A stretch of 64,000 bases of DNA from Ostreococcus lucimarinus CCE9901. Its lineage: Eukaryota > Chlorophyta > Mamiellophyceae > Mamiellales > Bathycoccaceae. Position numbers and translations under genes: made by a program. Where the stretch lies: the NCBI RefSeq assembly GCF_000092065.1, contig NC_009358.1, positions 62,001 through 126,000 on the forward strand. Reading direction: 5' to 3'. The notes under the pieces are model-generated. The model was not told where the DNA came from, made no database searches, and was given only the letters and a program-made list of their open reading frames with translations. This document shows, in pieces, positions 27,386 to 37,500 of the stretch; the stretch's first letter is position 1, and every line of letters starts with the position of its first letter.

Positions 27386-30300
27386 ATGACGTCGTCTTCG
27401 AAGGGCTCGCGCGATGGTGGCGTCGCGCGGCGCGTCGCGGTGTTCGCCGCGACGGCGATCGTGGCGTACGCGGTGGCGGGCGTGGCGACGACCAGAGAGG
27501 GACTGGCGCGAGTGGTGCTCTCGACGACGAAGACGAACGATGGACGCGCGCCGATGTGGGCGAAGGAAGGACACGCGCCGCTGAAGGCGTTCTTCAACGA
27601 TGCGATGGCTGACGCGCCGACGGGATTGACGCGCGACGAGCGCCGCGCTGCGCGGGCGCTGCGCGCCGCGCGCAAAGCGGCGCGCGCCGGCAACGGGCAA
27701 TCGGAGACGACGTTCACTCTTTCAAAGTCGTGGAAGTTGCATCGCTTGGCCAAGCTCGGGATCACGGAGGTATTGACGGATGATGACGAAGAGCCGAACG
27801 CGCTCTCCGATGTGTCGTTCACGAGCGCGCAGACCAAGGGCGCGCAGACGGCGTTTGATTTCTCGGAGGAGGAAGCAGAAGCCGCACCACAAAATCAAAC
27901 TGAAGATTTTCTCGCGGACAATTACGACGCTGAAGAAAAGATCGAGACTAGCGTTGATTCGGTGATTACCTCGTCGCCGGATGCGGTGTTTGCGGCACAG
28001 TTTGGGAATCACACATGTGTACAACAGTGCGCCGACGACGCCGACGTCGCGCAAATCATCGGCGGTTCCGGCTGCACTGCGCTTCAAGCGAACGACAACG
28101 TTTTCAAGTGCTTGAACGAAAAGTGTTCATGCGAGGAAGCCGTGGCTTTACACGAAACTTTGCTCTACGTTTGTGACGCGAATGAGGTTGGGAAGAACTT
28201 TTCATTCGTTCGACTCAACCAATTCTACGTCGACACTTTGGATGACGCGATCGACGAGTGCCAGGTCACCGATCTTCTTGACTCAGTCGTTTCTTCTCAG
28301 AACACGTACTGCGACAGTAACGAAGATCAAGACTCGACTATCTCGAATGTCACCGCCGCTGCGCTGGGTCAAGGATGCCACCGCGGCGGCGACCGCCCAA
28401 AGGTGGCCAATTGCATAGTCCACAAGTACTACTTTGCACGCTGCGACTACTGGGCCGGTTGCAGACGCGGATGCAACTCCTGGGATTATCCCATCCGTTG
28501 GAAGCATTGCGGCTGGTGCTGTCATCGATGTGTAAACTTCCCGTGCGGGGTGCATTGCCGTTGTAGATGTCGGCGCTGGCGCTGTCGCTGCAGCTGCCAC
28601 ACGAGATGGTGCCGTCGTTGCTGGCATTTACCAACGTATCGACCGAGGTGCCGCAAGGATAGATATTATCGGCAAAATAAATGCGATATTTGCTCGCCCG
28701 GCTACCGCGTAACACGCAATGGACGATGTCAACTTTACGGATGGATTCAAGCCATAGTCGACGGCATCAACGCCGTGAAGCAAGGGATCAAATACATCAA
28801 AAATGTCATCCCGAACACAATTGACAACATTAAGAACATGTTCACGAACGTCAAGACGCAAGCGAATACGGCGGTTACGAAACTGACAGAGCTCGCCGAT
28901 CAAATCGCGCAGAAAGTGACGGATCTCGCCGATGAAGTGGTTTCCAGTGTCATCTTCATCAAGCCGGCGACTTTCTTGCAAGCAATCGAGAGCGCCCTCC
29001 TTTCGTGTGACAACGCTCAATCCGCGCTCGGCTCCACCAAAATCAGCGCACATGAAGCAACGTCCCTTGGATTGCTCGATCCGGCGAATTCACACGTGCT
29101 TGAGGAAAAGCTTGGTGATATTTTTGGCAAATCCCGTAGCGGAGTTTCTCCCATCCAAGAATGGCGGTCTGATGATACGTCTTCGCTCGGAGTCGGACAG
29201 TGTGTGGCTCATTGCGGCGCTGGGATGTGTCTGCCCACGACAATACCGGCAATGACATACGAAACGCCTGATCACGGTATGCCCTTTCCGGATTCTATCC
29301 ATTTGGTCAAATATAAGCCGGACGCGGTGATCGTCAACGTGGCGGCGAACCCCGTCTCAGTATGCGTCAAGATGACGGAATTCAGCATCCCTACGACCGC
29401 CGCCGAATCAATCGTCAATGCTCTGGTTGATCAAATCAAACCAATCCTACTCGCTGGCGTCGATGAAGTCAAACAGTGGGGGAAGAACGCCGCAAAAGGC
29501 ATGAAAAACGCAGCCGTCGCCGTCGAAGACGGCGCAAACGACATGGCTGGATTTGTCCAAGGGATCCCGGATAAGCTCAACAATCTGGTAGGTCGACGTC
29601 GGTTACTCGCCGATGCCACGCCGTCAGACCAAGATCTCATCGACGTCTCGTTCGCGCTCGGTCGTCTGATGGCTCAGCAAAACAGGCTTCGTGAAAAAAC
29701 CGAAGCAGACGTCAGGCTCTCCTTGGATGAGCTCCGAGCGAGGCTCCAAGCGCTTCCGCACTTTTCGCACGCTCATCCGACGCACAAGGGCGCGGCAAAT
29801 CACGCAACGGCCAATCTTGGTGGTAATTTTCTCAGTGACGCGAGCGACGGACTCGTGAACGCGATGAAGCTCGCCTTCCAAGACATGAAGAACATGAAGA
29901 TGATTGCTCGCTCGACACTGGTCTTGGATTTGAACGTCGAGTTCAACACCGATGCGACTGCCTATCGTTTCGACGATCTCTTGAACAACGGTGAAGGGTA
30001 CACGATGATGATCGATCAAAGCATCCCGATCGGTCTGGGGTTCACCATCGCCATCACCGGTCGGCTTGATGTTAAGATGCCTTACTACTTCATCGCAGAA
30101 AGTGCCGGTAACTTTGCCTACAACGTGGCGTCGAACGATTTCTGGGTCGAGTTCGGCTCCGACGAAGGTAGCGGCGTGCTGAGACTTAACGACAACCCGC
30201 AGGTGACTATCACGCCGTCTGGCACTGGGCAAAGCTCGGTATCGTTTAAGGTATCGACTACTCTTCGTGCGAGTGATTTCAAGGTTTCCGTGTGCTTTGG

Positions 30301-30751
30301 CGACATCATTTGCTCTGGCATCGAGGCGCAGTTCTTCCAAAGTGTCAGCGCTGGCGCGGACAGTCTATCGGCTACGACGGATGAGGAATGTTTCAATGGC
30401 GCGACGGAATTCAAAGCCATGTTCGCCGACACCTTCACCGGGTATTACGACGAAAACAGCGGCGAGTGCCGACTGCGCCAACGCGGCAGCATCAACGCCG
30501 CCGGTCAATACGTCGAAATCCCCAAACCCGATGTTAACGTTGCCTTCACCACCGTCGTGCTCGGTGACAAGGATTGTGTCAGTCCCGTCTCGCTCTACGA
30601 ATACTCCGCCCGCGAGTCTTGGCTCTCGGACGCACAGATGGCTACTTTAACCAGCAAAACGTGCGCGGCGCCGGCTGACGGCGACGGCGACTTTGTCACG
30701 TCGTCGTGTTCGGCATGCGACACCGCCCGCGCGCAGGGCTGCCACTCATAG
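27386..30751 (+). CDS. Large cysteine-rich surface/secreted-type protein, paralogue A
   Basis: Function unknown. 1,121 aa, single exon. Residues ~15-31 (VAVFAATAIVAYAVAG) form a signal anchor or signal peptide after a basic N terminus. A Cys-containing domain at about 210-310 (CVQQC, KCLNEKCSCEE, LLYVCDA) is followed by an extreme Cys/Arg/Trp/His segment (331-448, 22 Cys). Helical amphipathic stretches (about 450-530), a GRRRLLAD motif near 740, a coiled segment and a beta-rich C-terminal domain follow (GLGFTIAITGRLDVKMPYYF, CFGDIICSGIEAQF, EIPKPDVNV, ending with Cys pairs). The same domain order and several Cys motifs recur in paralogue B, which lies tail to tail 138 bp away. The arrangement suggests an extracellular or luminal protein. 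No known family is recognised. Confidence 0.85.
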   Translation: MTSSSKGSRDGGVARRVAVFAATAIVAYAVAGVATTREGLARVVLSTTKTNDGRAPMWAKEGHAPLKAFFNDAMADAPTGLTRDERRAARALRAARKAARAGNGQSETTFTLSKSWKLHRLAKLGITEVLTDDDEEPNALSDVSFTSAQTKGAQTAFDFSEEEAEAAPQNQTEDFLADNYDAEEKIETSVDSVITSSPDAVFAAQFGNHTCVQQCADDADVAQIIGGSGCTALQANDNVFKCLNEKCSCEEAVALHETLLYVCDANEVGKNFSFVRLNQFYVDTLDDAIDECQVTDLLDSVVSSQNTYCDSNEDQDSTISNVTAAALGQGCHRGGDRPKVANCIVHKYYFARCDYWAGCRRGCNSWDYPIRWKHCGWCCHRCVNFPCGVHCRCRCRRWRCRCSCHTRWCRRCWHLPTYRPRCRKDRYYRQNKCDICSPGYRVTRNGRCQLYGWIQAIVDGINAVKQGIKYIKNVIPNTIDNIKNMFTNVKTQANTAVTKLTELADQIAQKVTDLADEVVSSVIFIKPATFLQAIESALLSCDNAQSALGSTKISAHEATSLGLLDPANSHVLEEKLGDIFGKSRSGVSPIQEWRSDDTSSLGVGQCVAHCGAGMCLPTTIPAMTYETPDHGMPFPDSIHLVKYKPDAVIVNVAANPVSVCVKMTEFSIPTTAAESIVNALVDQIKPILLAGVDEVKQWGKNAAKGMKNAAVAVEDGANDMAGFVQGIPDKLNNLVGRRRLLADATPSDQDLIDVSFALGRLMAQQNRLREKTEADVRLSLDELRARLQALPHFSHAHPTHKGAANHATANLGGNFLSDASDGLVNAMKLAFQDMKNMKMIARSTLVLDLNVEFNTDATAYRFDDLLNNGEGYTMMIDQSIPIGLGFTIAITGRLDVKMPYYFIAESAGNFAYNVASNDFWVEFGSDEGSGVLRLNDNPQVTITPSGTGQSSVSFKVSTTLRASDFKVSVCFGDIICSGIEAQFFQSVSAGADSLSATTDEECFNGATEFKAMFADTFTGYYDENSGECRLRQRGSINAAGQYVEIPKPDVNVAFTTVVLGDKDCVSPVSLYEYSARESWLSDAQMATLTSKTCAAPADGDGDFVTSSCSACDTARAQGCHS

Positions 30752-30889
30752 CGTTGTGACGCACAATTTTCACACGCGCAAAGATCTCGATTGCGCTTTT
30801 CATTTCGTCTATCCTACGGTGTAATGAAATATTCAGTAGTGCACACTTTTGATTAAAACGTGAAAATTGGCCCTGCGCGCACGAAACGG
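30752..30889. other. Convergent spacer between paralogues A and B
   Basis: 138 bp between two converging stop codons; it must contain both 3' ends. AT-richer than its surroundings (for example ATGAAATATTCAGTAGTGC). No gene-like structure. Confidence 0.6.
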
Positions 30890-33800
30890 CTAGGCGTAGA
30901 TCGGGCAGTCGGTCGGACACGCGTCGACAGCGGCGCCACAATCCTCCACAGGATCTGTGCTGGCAGCGCACGACGTCGAATGGCTGGATCTATACTGTGC
31001 GCGGCTCGTCATGTCCAAGAGCGACAGAGGCTGGACGCACTCGGTGTCGCCGCGTACTTCGGTGATAATATCGGTAGTCACGAACGGTTTGGGATACTCG
31101 ACGTACAAGCCGGCGCCGACGACGTTGGCACTTGCGCTGCATTGGTTTGAAGTTGTCGGGTAGGACGTGAGGAATTCGCCAAAGACGGGAGACAAACCGG
31201 TGCGTCCGTTGTAACAAGAGGAGTCCGTGGACGCGCCGACCCCGTCGTTTAGAACGGAATCCGCGCCGAATTGAATCCCTTGTTTGATTGTGACTTCGGG
31301 GCCGATGCAGATGATGCCGCCCCAGCAGAGTTTGATGTGGAATTCTTCGAGCGCTGCCACGACGCCGACCTTGAGGCTCGAGGAAATCGTGCCGTCGATC
31401 GTCGGCGTGATGTCCAAGCTTGCCGAAGACTTAGGCGCGACGGTGGCGACGCCGTCGGAGATGCTCACCGTGTAACCAACATTTTTACCCTTGATCTTGT
31501 ACCCGAGCTTTCCGCTGCCTTCTGCGAGCAAGAAATATGGGAGTTGAACTTTCGCGACGCCTCCGACGACCAAAACGAATCCAGTCGGGCCGATGGGTGT
31601 GATCTTGAACAATTCCTGATTGGCTTGGCCGTCAAGGAGATCACCTTCTTGAAAGAGAGCTCCTTTGGCGTCGAATTCCAATGTTTGCTCAAAATCGACG
31701 TCGAAAGAAACGCCAGTGGAGATCGTATTCAAGGCGCCTCGAAGAACTGATATGATACCGTCCTCGATGACGCTGAAGTCGAGCTTGAATCCGCCGAGGT
31801 GGGCGATGTCTCGGCGCGCTCTAGATTTGGGATCCGCCATAGGTTTCATGTTGTGCATGTGCGGATCATTCGAAACCAAGTTATGAATTTCGGCAATAGC
31901 GCTCAACGCCTTCTTCTGCATCAAGTTGACGCGTTGGATGTACTCCTCGACGATGTGTCCAAGCACCAGCGCTCGTTCGTGTTTGGTTAGTTGCTCGAAT
32001 TCTTGCGTGTCACCAGACAAGAGCTTACGTCCAAAGCCCGGGACGTTAATGTTTGCGACGGTCGATTTCACCGACGAAAAGATGTCCGTGAGCGATTCGC
32101 CGATTTCGTTCACGAAGTCGGTGATTCCATCGGCCCAACCCGTGATGGCTTTGACTGCGTCATCGACGATCGGCTCGACAACTTTGACGAACTCAAGTGC
32201 GACGTCGTTCAACACACTCATGTCCAACCCAAAATGCGTTACCCCGGCGCATGCTTTGATGTTGCCATCGACAAATGCCTTGACGTAATCGGGTTGGAAA
32301 CGCTCAAACCGAGGCTCGTCCGGGACAGAGCTCGTTTTGGTGAGTGAGAAAACGCCATCTGAGTAATCTGGGTGCTTTTTTAGGATGTCCTTGACGTCGA
32401 GCTGGTAGCACAGCGCGCCTGCGCAAAGATTGTGACTGCACGAACCTCCGAGTGGAGCGCTTTCAGAAGGTGCGGCGTAGTGCGATGCGATTTCCACACC
32501 GTATACTGCCTCCAACACGCGCTTGCGCACGTCGTGGTGCCGCCTCGACTTCACTGTTTTTCGATCGGCGCCCAAAGACGCGCTGTCGTCGTTGTTGCAT
32601 CCCGCAGCCTGACTGAGTCCGTTCATGAGGGCGTTGGCATTCGGCACAACGGCTGACACTTCGTCATAAACCAAATCGGCGAGTTTTGAGCCGAGATCTG
32701 CGAGGTCACCCGCGAGAGACGCGATCGCGTTCCCGATGCCGTGTATGTCTTCGATGAGATCATTCTTGAAATCGTTTATGGTATCCAAACCATCGTCGAT
32801 CTTGTTCTTCAAAGAGTCCAGCTCTGACGCCCAGTCGTCCCAGAATGCTCCGAGTGCAGCTACGCGAAGCTTAGCTCCGAGCTCAGGGTCCGACGTATCG
32901 ATCGACGCTTTGAACATCTCTTCAGCTTGCTTCAAGTCCTCATCCGTCATGTTGAAGTCTTTCTTCAAAGCTTCAGTATCCTCGACGCACGCCCCGGAGC
33001 TGTCCATCTTGAAATATTGATCGCACGAGTCGCACTCACGCGTCTCGCTGTTCATCAACCAGCCGTACTCGCACTCGATGCACTCACCTTTGCGGGTTCC
33101 TTCGTACGCGCACGGCATGGAGTATGCTTCATGCGTGCTCGTGCAAATCCTACGTGTCCAAGTGCAGCGAGAACACGTATCACCATCGCACGTATCGCAG
33201 GTGTATGCCGGGCAGCTCCATTTCTCTGTCGTGCTGCCGTGTACACGAAGAATACCCGTGCGCGACGAGTTGGCGCCGCACATTGGTGCCTCATATGAGC
33301 AAGTAGAGATGACGTTAGCTTGAGCGACGCAGTGCGCCGGCGCCGGATCATCCGCTGGCAACGAGCAGGGCGCGGCCTTAATATTGCCAGAGTCGTCCGT
33401 GTCTCGGATAGGGGTCAGAATGCTGAGCACACTGTGAGCCTTTCCACAGTGCGCTTCGACCGCCGAGACGGTTTCGTCCAGAAAATTGGCGTATTCGGGG
33501 CCGTTAAACTTTCCGTCCGCCTTCATCGGCGCGTCGCAAATGTAAAACAACGCCTCGATGAGTTGATACGATTCGTGACAACCGCACGCGTCGTGAATGC
33601 ACGAGATGAGCTCGTCATTGTCACTACTCACGGCGTGATCGCACGTCGACTCGACGTCAATGTCGCCGCCGCACGTCGCCGCGCACGGGAACGTCAACTT
33701 TAAATCGGAAAATATCCTACCCGGCGACGTCGCATCGTACGAATTCACCTGATTGTACATAATATCCGTTTCCGTATCGTCGGACGGATCGCCCACGACG

Positions 33801-34150
33801 TTCCCAGAGCCCTCGGTTGAGATTACCAGCGCGTCCGCGTCGACGTTCGCGCTCGCCGTCGTCCCCAAGCTCGGCGCGCTCGGCGTCGACCACGCCGTCG
33901 TCTCCGGCCTCGCCGCTGTCGTCGTCGTTGGAATCCATCGTCCCACGCTCATCTTCCACGTCGTTTCCCCGCCGTCGAGCGCGAGCGCGACGCCCACGGT
34001 CACGCCCAGCACGCACGCGAGCGCGTCCAATCCCCAGCCGCGTCCGCGTCCTCGCGTCCGCGTCTCCCCCAACAACGGCGTGGACGCGTCCGCGCCCGAA
34101 AATCCGAGGCGCGCTCGAGATCCGAGACCCGCGCCCGAATACCGACCCAT
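30890..34150 (-). CDS. Large cysteine-rich surface/secreted-type protein, paralogue B
   Basis: Function unknown; divergent paralogue of A. 1,086 aa. A ~40-residue Gly/Arg-rich cytosolic N terminus precedes a hydrophobic segment (LDALACVLGVTVGVALAL, about 41-58), giving a type II anchor or uncleaved signal. The luminal part begins with CAATCGGDI, CIHDACGCHESY and LIEALFYICDA, which aligns with CVQQC, KCLNEKCSCEE and LLYVCDA of A. A Cys-rich segment (CPAYTCDTCDGDTCSRC, CIECEYGWLMNSETRECDSC) resembles EGF/furin-type or TNFR-like repeats and replaces the extreme Cys/Arg/Trp block of A. GFGRKLLSGD corresponds to GRRRLLAD. The C-terminal beta-rich domain matches A (AKVQLPYFLLAEGSGKLGY, CWGGIICIGPE, YVEYPKPFV). 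Start codon 34150, 17 bp from the right repeat arm. Confidence 0.85.
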   Translation of the reverse strand: MGRYSGAGLGSRARLGFSGADASTPLLGETRTRGRGRGWGLDALACVLGVTVGVALALDGGETTWKMSVGRWIPTTTTAARPETTAWSTPSAPSLGTTASANVDADALVISTEGSGNVVGDPSDDTETDIMYNQVNSYDATSPGRIFSDLKLTFPCAATCGGDIDVESTCDHAVSSDNDELISCIHDACGCHESYQLIEALFYICDAPMKADGKFNGPEYANFLDETVSAVEAHCGKAHSVLSILTPIRDTDDSGNIKAAPCSLPADDPAPAHCVAQANVISTCSYEAPMCGANSSRTGILRVHGSTTEKWSCPAYTCDTCDGDTCSRCTWTRRICTSTHEAYSMPCAYEGTRKGECIECEYGWLMNSETRECDSCDQYFKMDSSGACVEDTEALKKDFNMTDEDLKQAEEMFKASIDTSDPELGAKLRVAALGAFWDDWASELDSLKNKIDDGLDTINDFKNDLIEDIHGIGNAIASLAGDLADLGSKLADLVYDEVSAVVPNANALMNGLSQAAGCNNDDSASLGADRKTVKSRRHHDVRKRVLEAVYGVEIASHYAAPSESAPLGGSCSHNLCAGALCYQLDVKDILKKHPDYSDGVFSLTKTSSVPDEPRFERFQPDYVKAFVDGNIKACAGVTHFGLDMSVLNDVALEFVKVVEPIVDDAVKAITGWADGITDFVNEIGESLTDIFSSVKSTVANINVPGFGRKLLSGDTQEFEQLTKHERALVLGHIVEEYIQRVNLMQKKALSAIAEIHNLVSNDPHMHNMKPMADPKSRARRDIAHLGGFKLDFSVIEDGIISVLRGALNTISTGVSFDVDFEQTLEFDAKGALFQEGDLLDGQANQELFKITPIGPTGFVLVVGGVAKVQLPYFLLAEGSGKLGYKIKGKNVGYTVSISDGVATVAPKSSASLDITPTIDGTISSSLKVGVVAALEEFHIKLCWGGIICIGPEVTIKQGIQFGADSVLNDGVGASTDSSCYNGRTGLSPVFGEFLTSYPTTSNQCSASANVVGAGLYVEYPKPFVTTDIITEVRGDTECVQPLSLLDMTSRAQYRSSHSTSCAASTDPVEDCGAAVDACPTDCPIYA

Positions 34151-34545
34151 CTCTCACGTCCTCGCGTTCCCGCGCGCTTTCGTCCTCGCTCGCGTCGTTC
34201 GCACGCGTCGAAAGTTCGCACGCGTCGTTCGCGGAACGTTCTCACGCCGCGCGCGGATCGCGTCGCCGGTTTCGCGCGTCGCCGGTCGCGCGCGTCTTTC
34301 ACCGTCGCGTCGTCGCGTCGAACGAGGTCGATCGCGCGCGCGAGTGGCGACGCGCGCGCGCGTCGCGGCAATCGAGCGTAACACCAAACGCGCGGTCGGT
34401 CGCCGAAATCGTAAAGCACGTCGCACTGCGTGCGCATACCGACGGATCACGACTCAACGGTCCGGGGACTCGACGCCGACGCGAAAACGACCGTTGGCGT
34501 CGCGGCGACGCGCGCGGCGACGCGACACACGACGACGCGCGCGCG
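34151..34545. other. Divergent intergenic region containing the right inverted-repeat arm
   Basis: 395 bp between paralogue B and the coiled-coil gene. Bases 34167..34471 form the right arm. The remaining ~75 bp next to the coiled-coil gene are CG-rich low complexity. An open frame crosses it (from 33817), but it is Arg/Ser-rich and overlaps gene B, so it is not coding. Confidence 0.75.
34167..34471 (-). repeat. Right arm of long inverted repeat
   Basis: Reverse complement of most of 26894..27377. It covers the whole upstream region of paralogue B and stops about 75 bp before the coiled-coil gene. It lacks the 142-bp AT-richer segment and one copy of the CGAACTTTCGACGCGT unit found in the left arm. 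Confidence 0.9.
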
Positions 34546-37500
34546 ATGCGCGCGAATCGCACGCCGACGACGATGCGAAAACGCGCGTTCGGCGCCGAGG
34601 TGACGAACTCTCCCGACGCGCGCGACGCGCGCGATGGAGGTCGAACGACGACGCCGAACGACGCGAAGACGCGCGCGATGTCGACGCCGAGAGGGACGGG
34701 CGCGGTGACGCCGCGAGCGACGCTGACGCCGCGAGCGAGCGCGCTGCTGCGAGATCAGCGACAGTTGGCGTCGCCGCTTCGAGCGGCGATATCGCCGACG
34801 CGACCGAGCTCGATGGTGAAGTCGAGCGTGAAGTCGAGCGAGAGCGCGACGAAGCGGGACGCGGCGCGGTTGCGCGAGCTGAATTCGATGCTGTTGAAAC
34901 AGTTGTCGACGGCGCGGTCGGCGGCGGCGGAGGCGGAGAGCGCGAGGGAGACACTCGGGGAGGCGATGGCGCGGGAGGTGGCGAAGTCGAAGACGCTGGC
35001 GAAGGATGTGGAGGATAAGGCGGAGGCGCTGCGCGCGGCGGCGAAGCGAGCGAAGAAGGAAAGTAAGGATTCGGCGGAGGACGTCAAGGCGGAGGCGGAG
35101 CGATTGCGAACGTTGAACGCGAGGCTTATGAAGGAGGTTTCCATCGCGAGAGCGGTGGTGAAGGCTCGAGAGCACGAGGAGGCGACTTTGAAGGCAATCG
35201 CGGGGAAATCGGACGAGCGCGCCAACGCGCTCGAGGCTGAGATTGACGCCAAGCAACGGACGCTCGAAAGAGTTCAACTCGCGCTAGTTTCGGCGACAGA
35301 GCGAGCTGCGGATAGCTTGCGAGCAAATATGAAGGTGGAGAAGCTCGCCGAGACGAACGCGGTGTTGATGGGCGAGTTGGCTGCGTTGCGCGAATCCGCG
35401 GCGAGCGATTCCCAGGCGCTGCGCGCGCAAATCGCCGCCAAATCGGATGCCTTGATCGAGGCCAAGGCCGATCTCGCGGCCGCGGAGGACGAGGTCAATG
35501 CGCTGAGCGGCGCGAAATCCGACGTTGATAACCTTCGTTCTCTGAACGCGACGCTGATGCAGCAAATAAAGTCTCTTCGTTTCAAGGCTGACGAGGCGCT
35601 CGACGTCTCTCGCGCGCTCGAGGGCAAGGAACGCGAATTGGCCAAGGTGTGCGATGATCTGAAGGTTGCTGAAGACGCCAAGAGCGCGGCTGAGGACGAC
35701 GTCATGAAGTTGCGACAACTCAACGTGACGTTGCTTCAACAAATCTCCGCGCTTAAGGAGAATTCAGAGGTGGACGGAGCGGCGCTCGAAGCCAAGCAGT
35801 CGGAACTCGAGGCGGCGCAAATGGCGCTCGAACTCGTCGAAGAGGAACAAGAGCGCACGCAGAACGACGTCACGAAGCTTCGCGAATTGAACACCGTCAT
35901 CATGTCTCAAGTCAAAACGCTGAAGAAGTCGTCCTTGGATGATCGAGCAGCGTTCAAGGCGGACATGGATGCCAAGAATGCCGAGTTGTCGCGCGCGCGT
36001 GTCGAACTCGCGCGACTCGAACAGTCCAACGGCACGTCCGAAAGTGCTCTCGAAAAGGCTCGCATGAGACAAGCGGCGTTGGACGGCGAAGTCACGACTT
36101 TGAAAAAGATTGCTGAAGAGAACATGGCGACGAACGCGCATCTCACCGGCCAAATCGAAGCAAAACAGCTCGAACTCGCCGATGTCAAGGAATCTCTCGC
36201 GACGGCCGAGGCCAAGGCTGCGAAACTCGAAGCGGCAGAATATGACGTATCCAAGCTTCGCGAGCTGAACTCTGTCCTCATCGCGCAAGTGAAGACGTTG
36301 CGATCCGTCGAAGCGGAGAATGCGTCTCTCACCGCGGCCTTGCGCTCGCGCTCAGCTGAGCTCGAAAAAGCGCAGCTTCAACTCGCTGCCGCCGAGCGTG
36401 CCAAGGCTACAGGTGAAAAGGTTTCGGAAAGTGAAATCGCCAACTTGCGCGAGCTCAACACGCGCATCATCCAGCGCATGGGCGAGGTAAAGGAGGAGCA
36501 GGAAAAGAAGTTCCAACAACTCATCGACACGAAGACGCTTGAGCTTGCGAGTGTCAAGGCGGAGCTGGCAGAGGCGACGAAGGAGCTCGCCATCGGTCGC
36601 AAAGATGCGATGGCGCTCGAAAAATCGCTCGAAAAGTTGAGAACGATGAATGCAGAGTTGAACGGGTCGATCAAGGCGTTGGAAGCGGAGATTGAGGGCG
36701 AGAAGAAAGCGACGCTTGAGATGCGCCAGGCGATTCTCGACGCGCAGGCAGAGTGCGCTAGTCTCAAAGGGCGTTTGTCGGCGAAAGACGACGAACTCGA
36801 ATCTGCATGGTCTGCGCTTATGTGTGTGAACGCCGATTTGAAACACGCTTTGCACGACGCCACGGGTATGCGTGCTCTGGCGGAGAAGCGCCACGGAGAG
36901 CTCGAAGAGGCGAACGTCAACGTCGATCGCTTGCGTGAGCTGAATCACATGATGATTGAACGTCTGCACAACGCCAAGAAGGCTGCGCTCGAAGCGGAGG
37001 CATTGAACGCTGAATTTGCCGCCGCGCGTACTCAAGCCGAAGTTACGGTTCGTTCAGAAGAGGCGAAGGTTGCCGCGCTTGAACAAAAGCTCAAGGAGAA
37101 GGACGAGGAGTACGCGACGACGACGCTCGCGCTGCGCGCCGAGATGGAATCCGGAAACTCAGCCTCCGCGCAACGTTTGGCCAATCTCCAAGCGCAAATG
37201 CATTCCCAGACCCACTCGCTTGAGCGCCAACTCGAGTACGCCAACTTGGACCTGCAAAAGGTTCAACGATCGGAGGCGGCGCACATTGAAGACCAACGGC
37301 GAAGCGCCGAAGAAATCGAATCTCTCGTCGCGCAACTCGAGCTCACGGAGAGCGACGCGAAGAAGGACGCCAACGCGATGAACAAACATATCTTCGCCCT
37401 CCAATCCAAGGTAGCCGCGCACGAAGCATCCAATAAAGCCTTGACGAAGAAGTTGAACTCGTCCAAAGCTGAGATCAAAGCGCTCGAGCAAAAGCTCGCC

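Noticed and set aside
33817-34545. N-terminal extension of the coiled-coil ORF
   Set aside because: Low-complexity Arg/Ser/Pro translation that overlaps the start of paralogue B on the other strand and the right repeat arm. The plausible protein begins at ATG 34546 or 34573.
34690-34770. ACGCTGACG...GATCAG as a possible intron end in the coiled-coil gene
   Set aside because: The motif is not ACTGAC, no matching donor keeps the frame, and the uninterrupted ORF is long and coherent.
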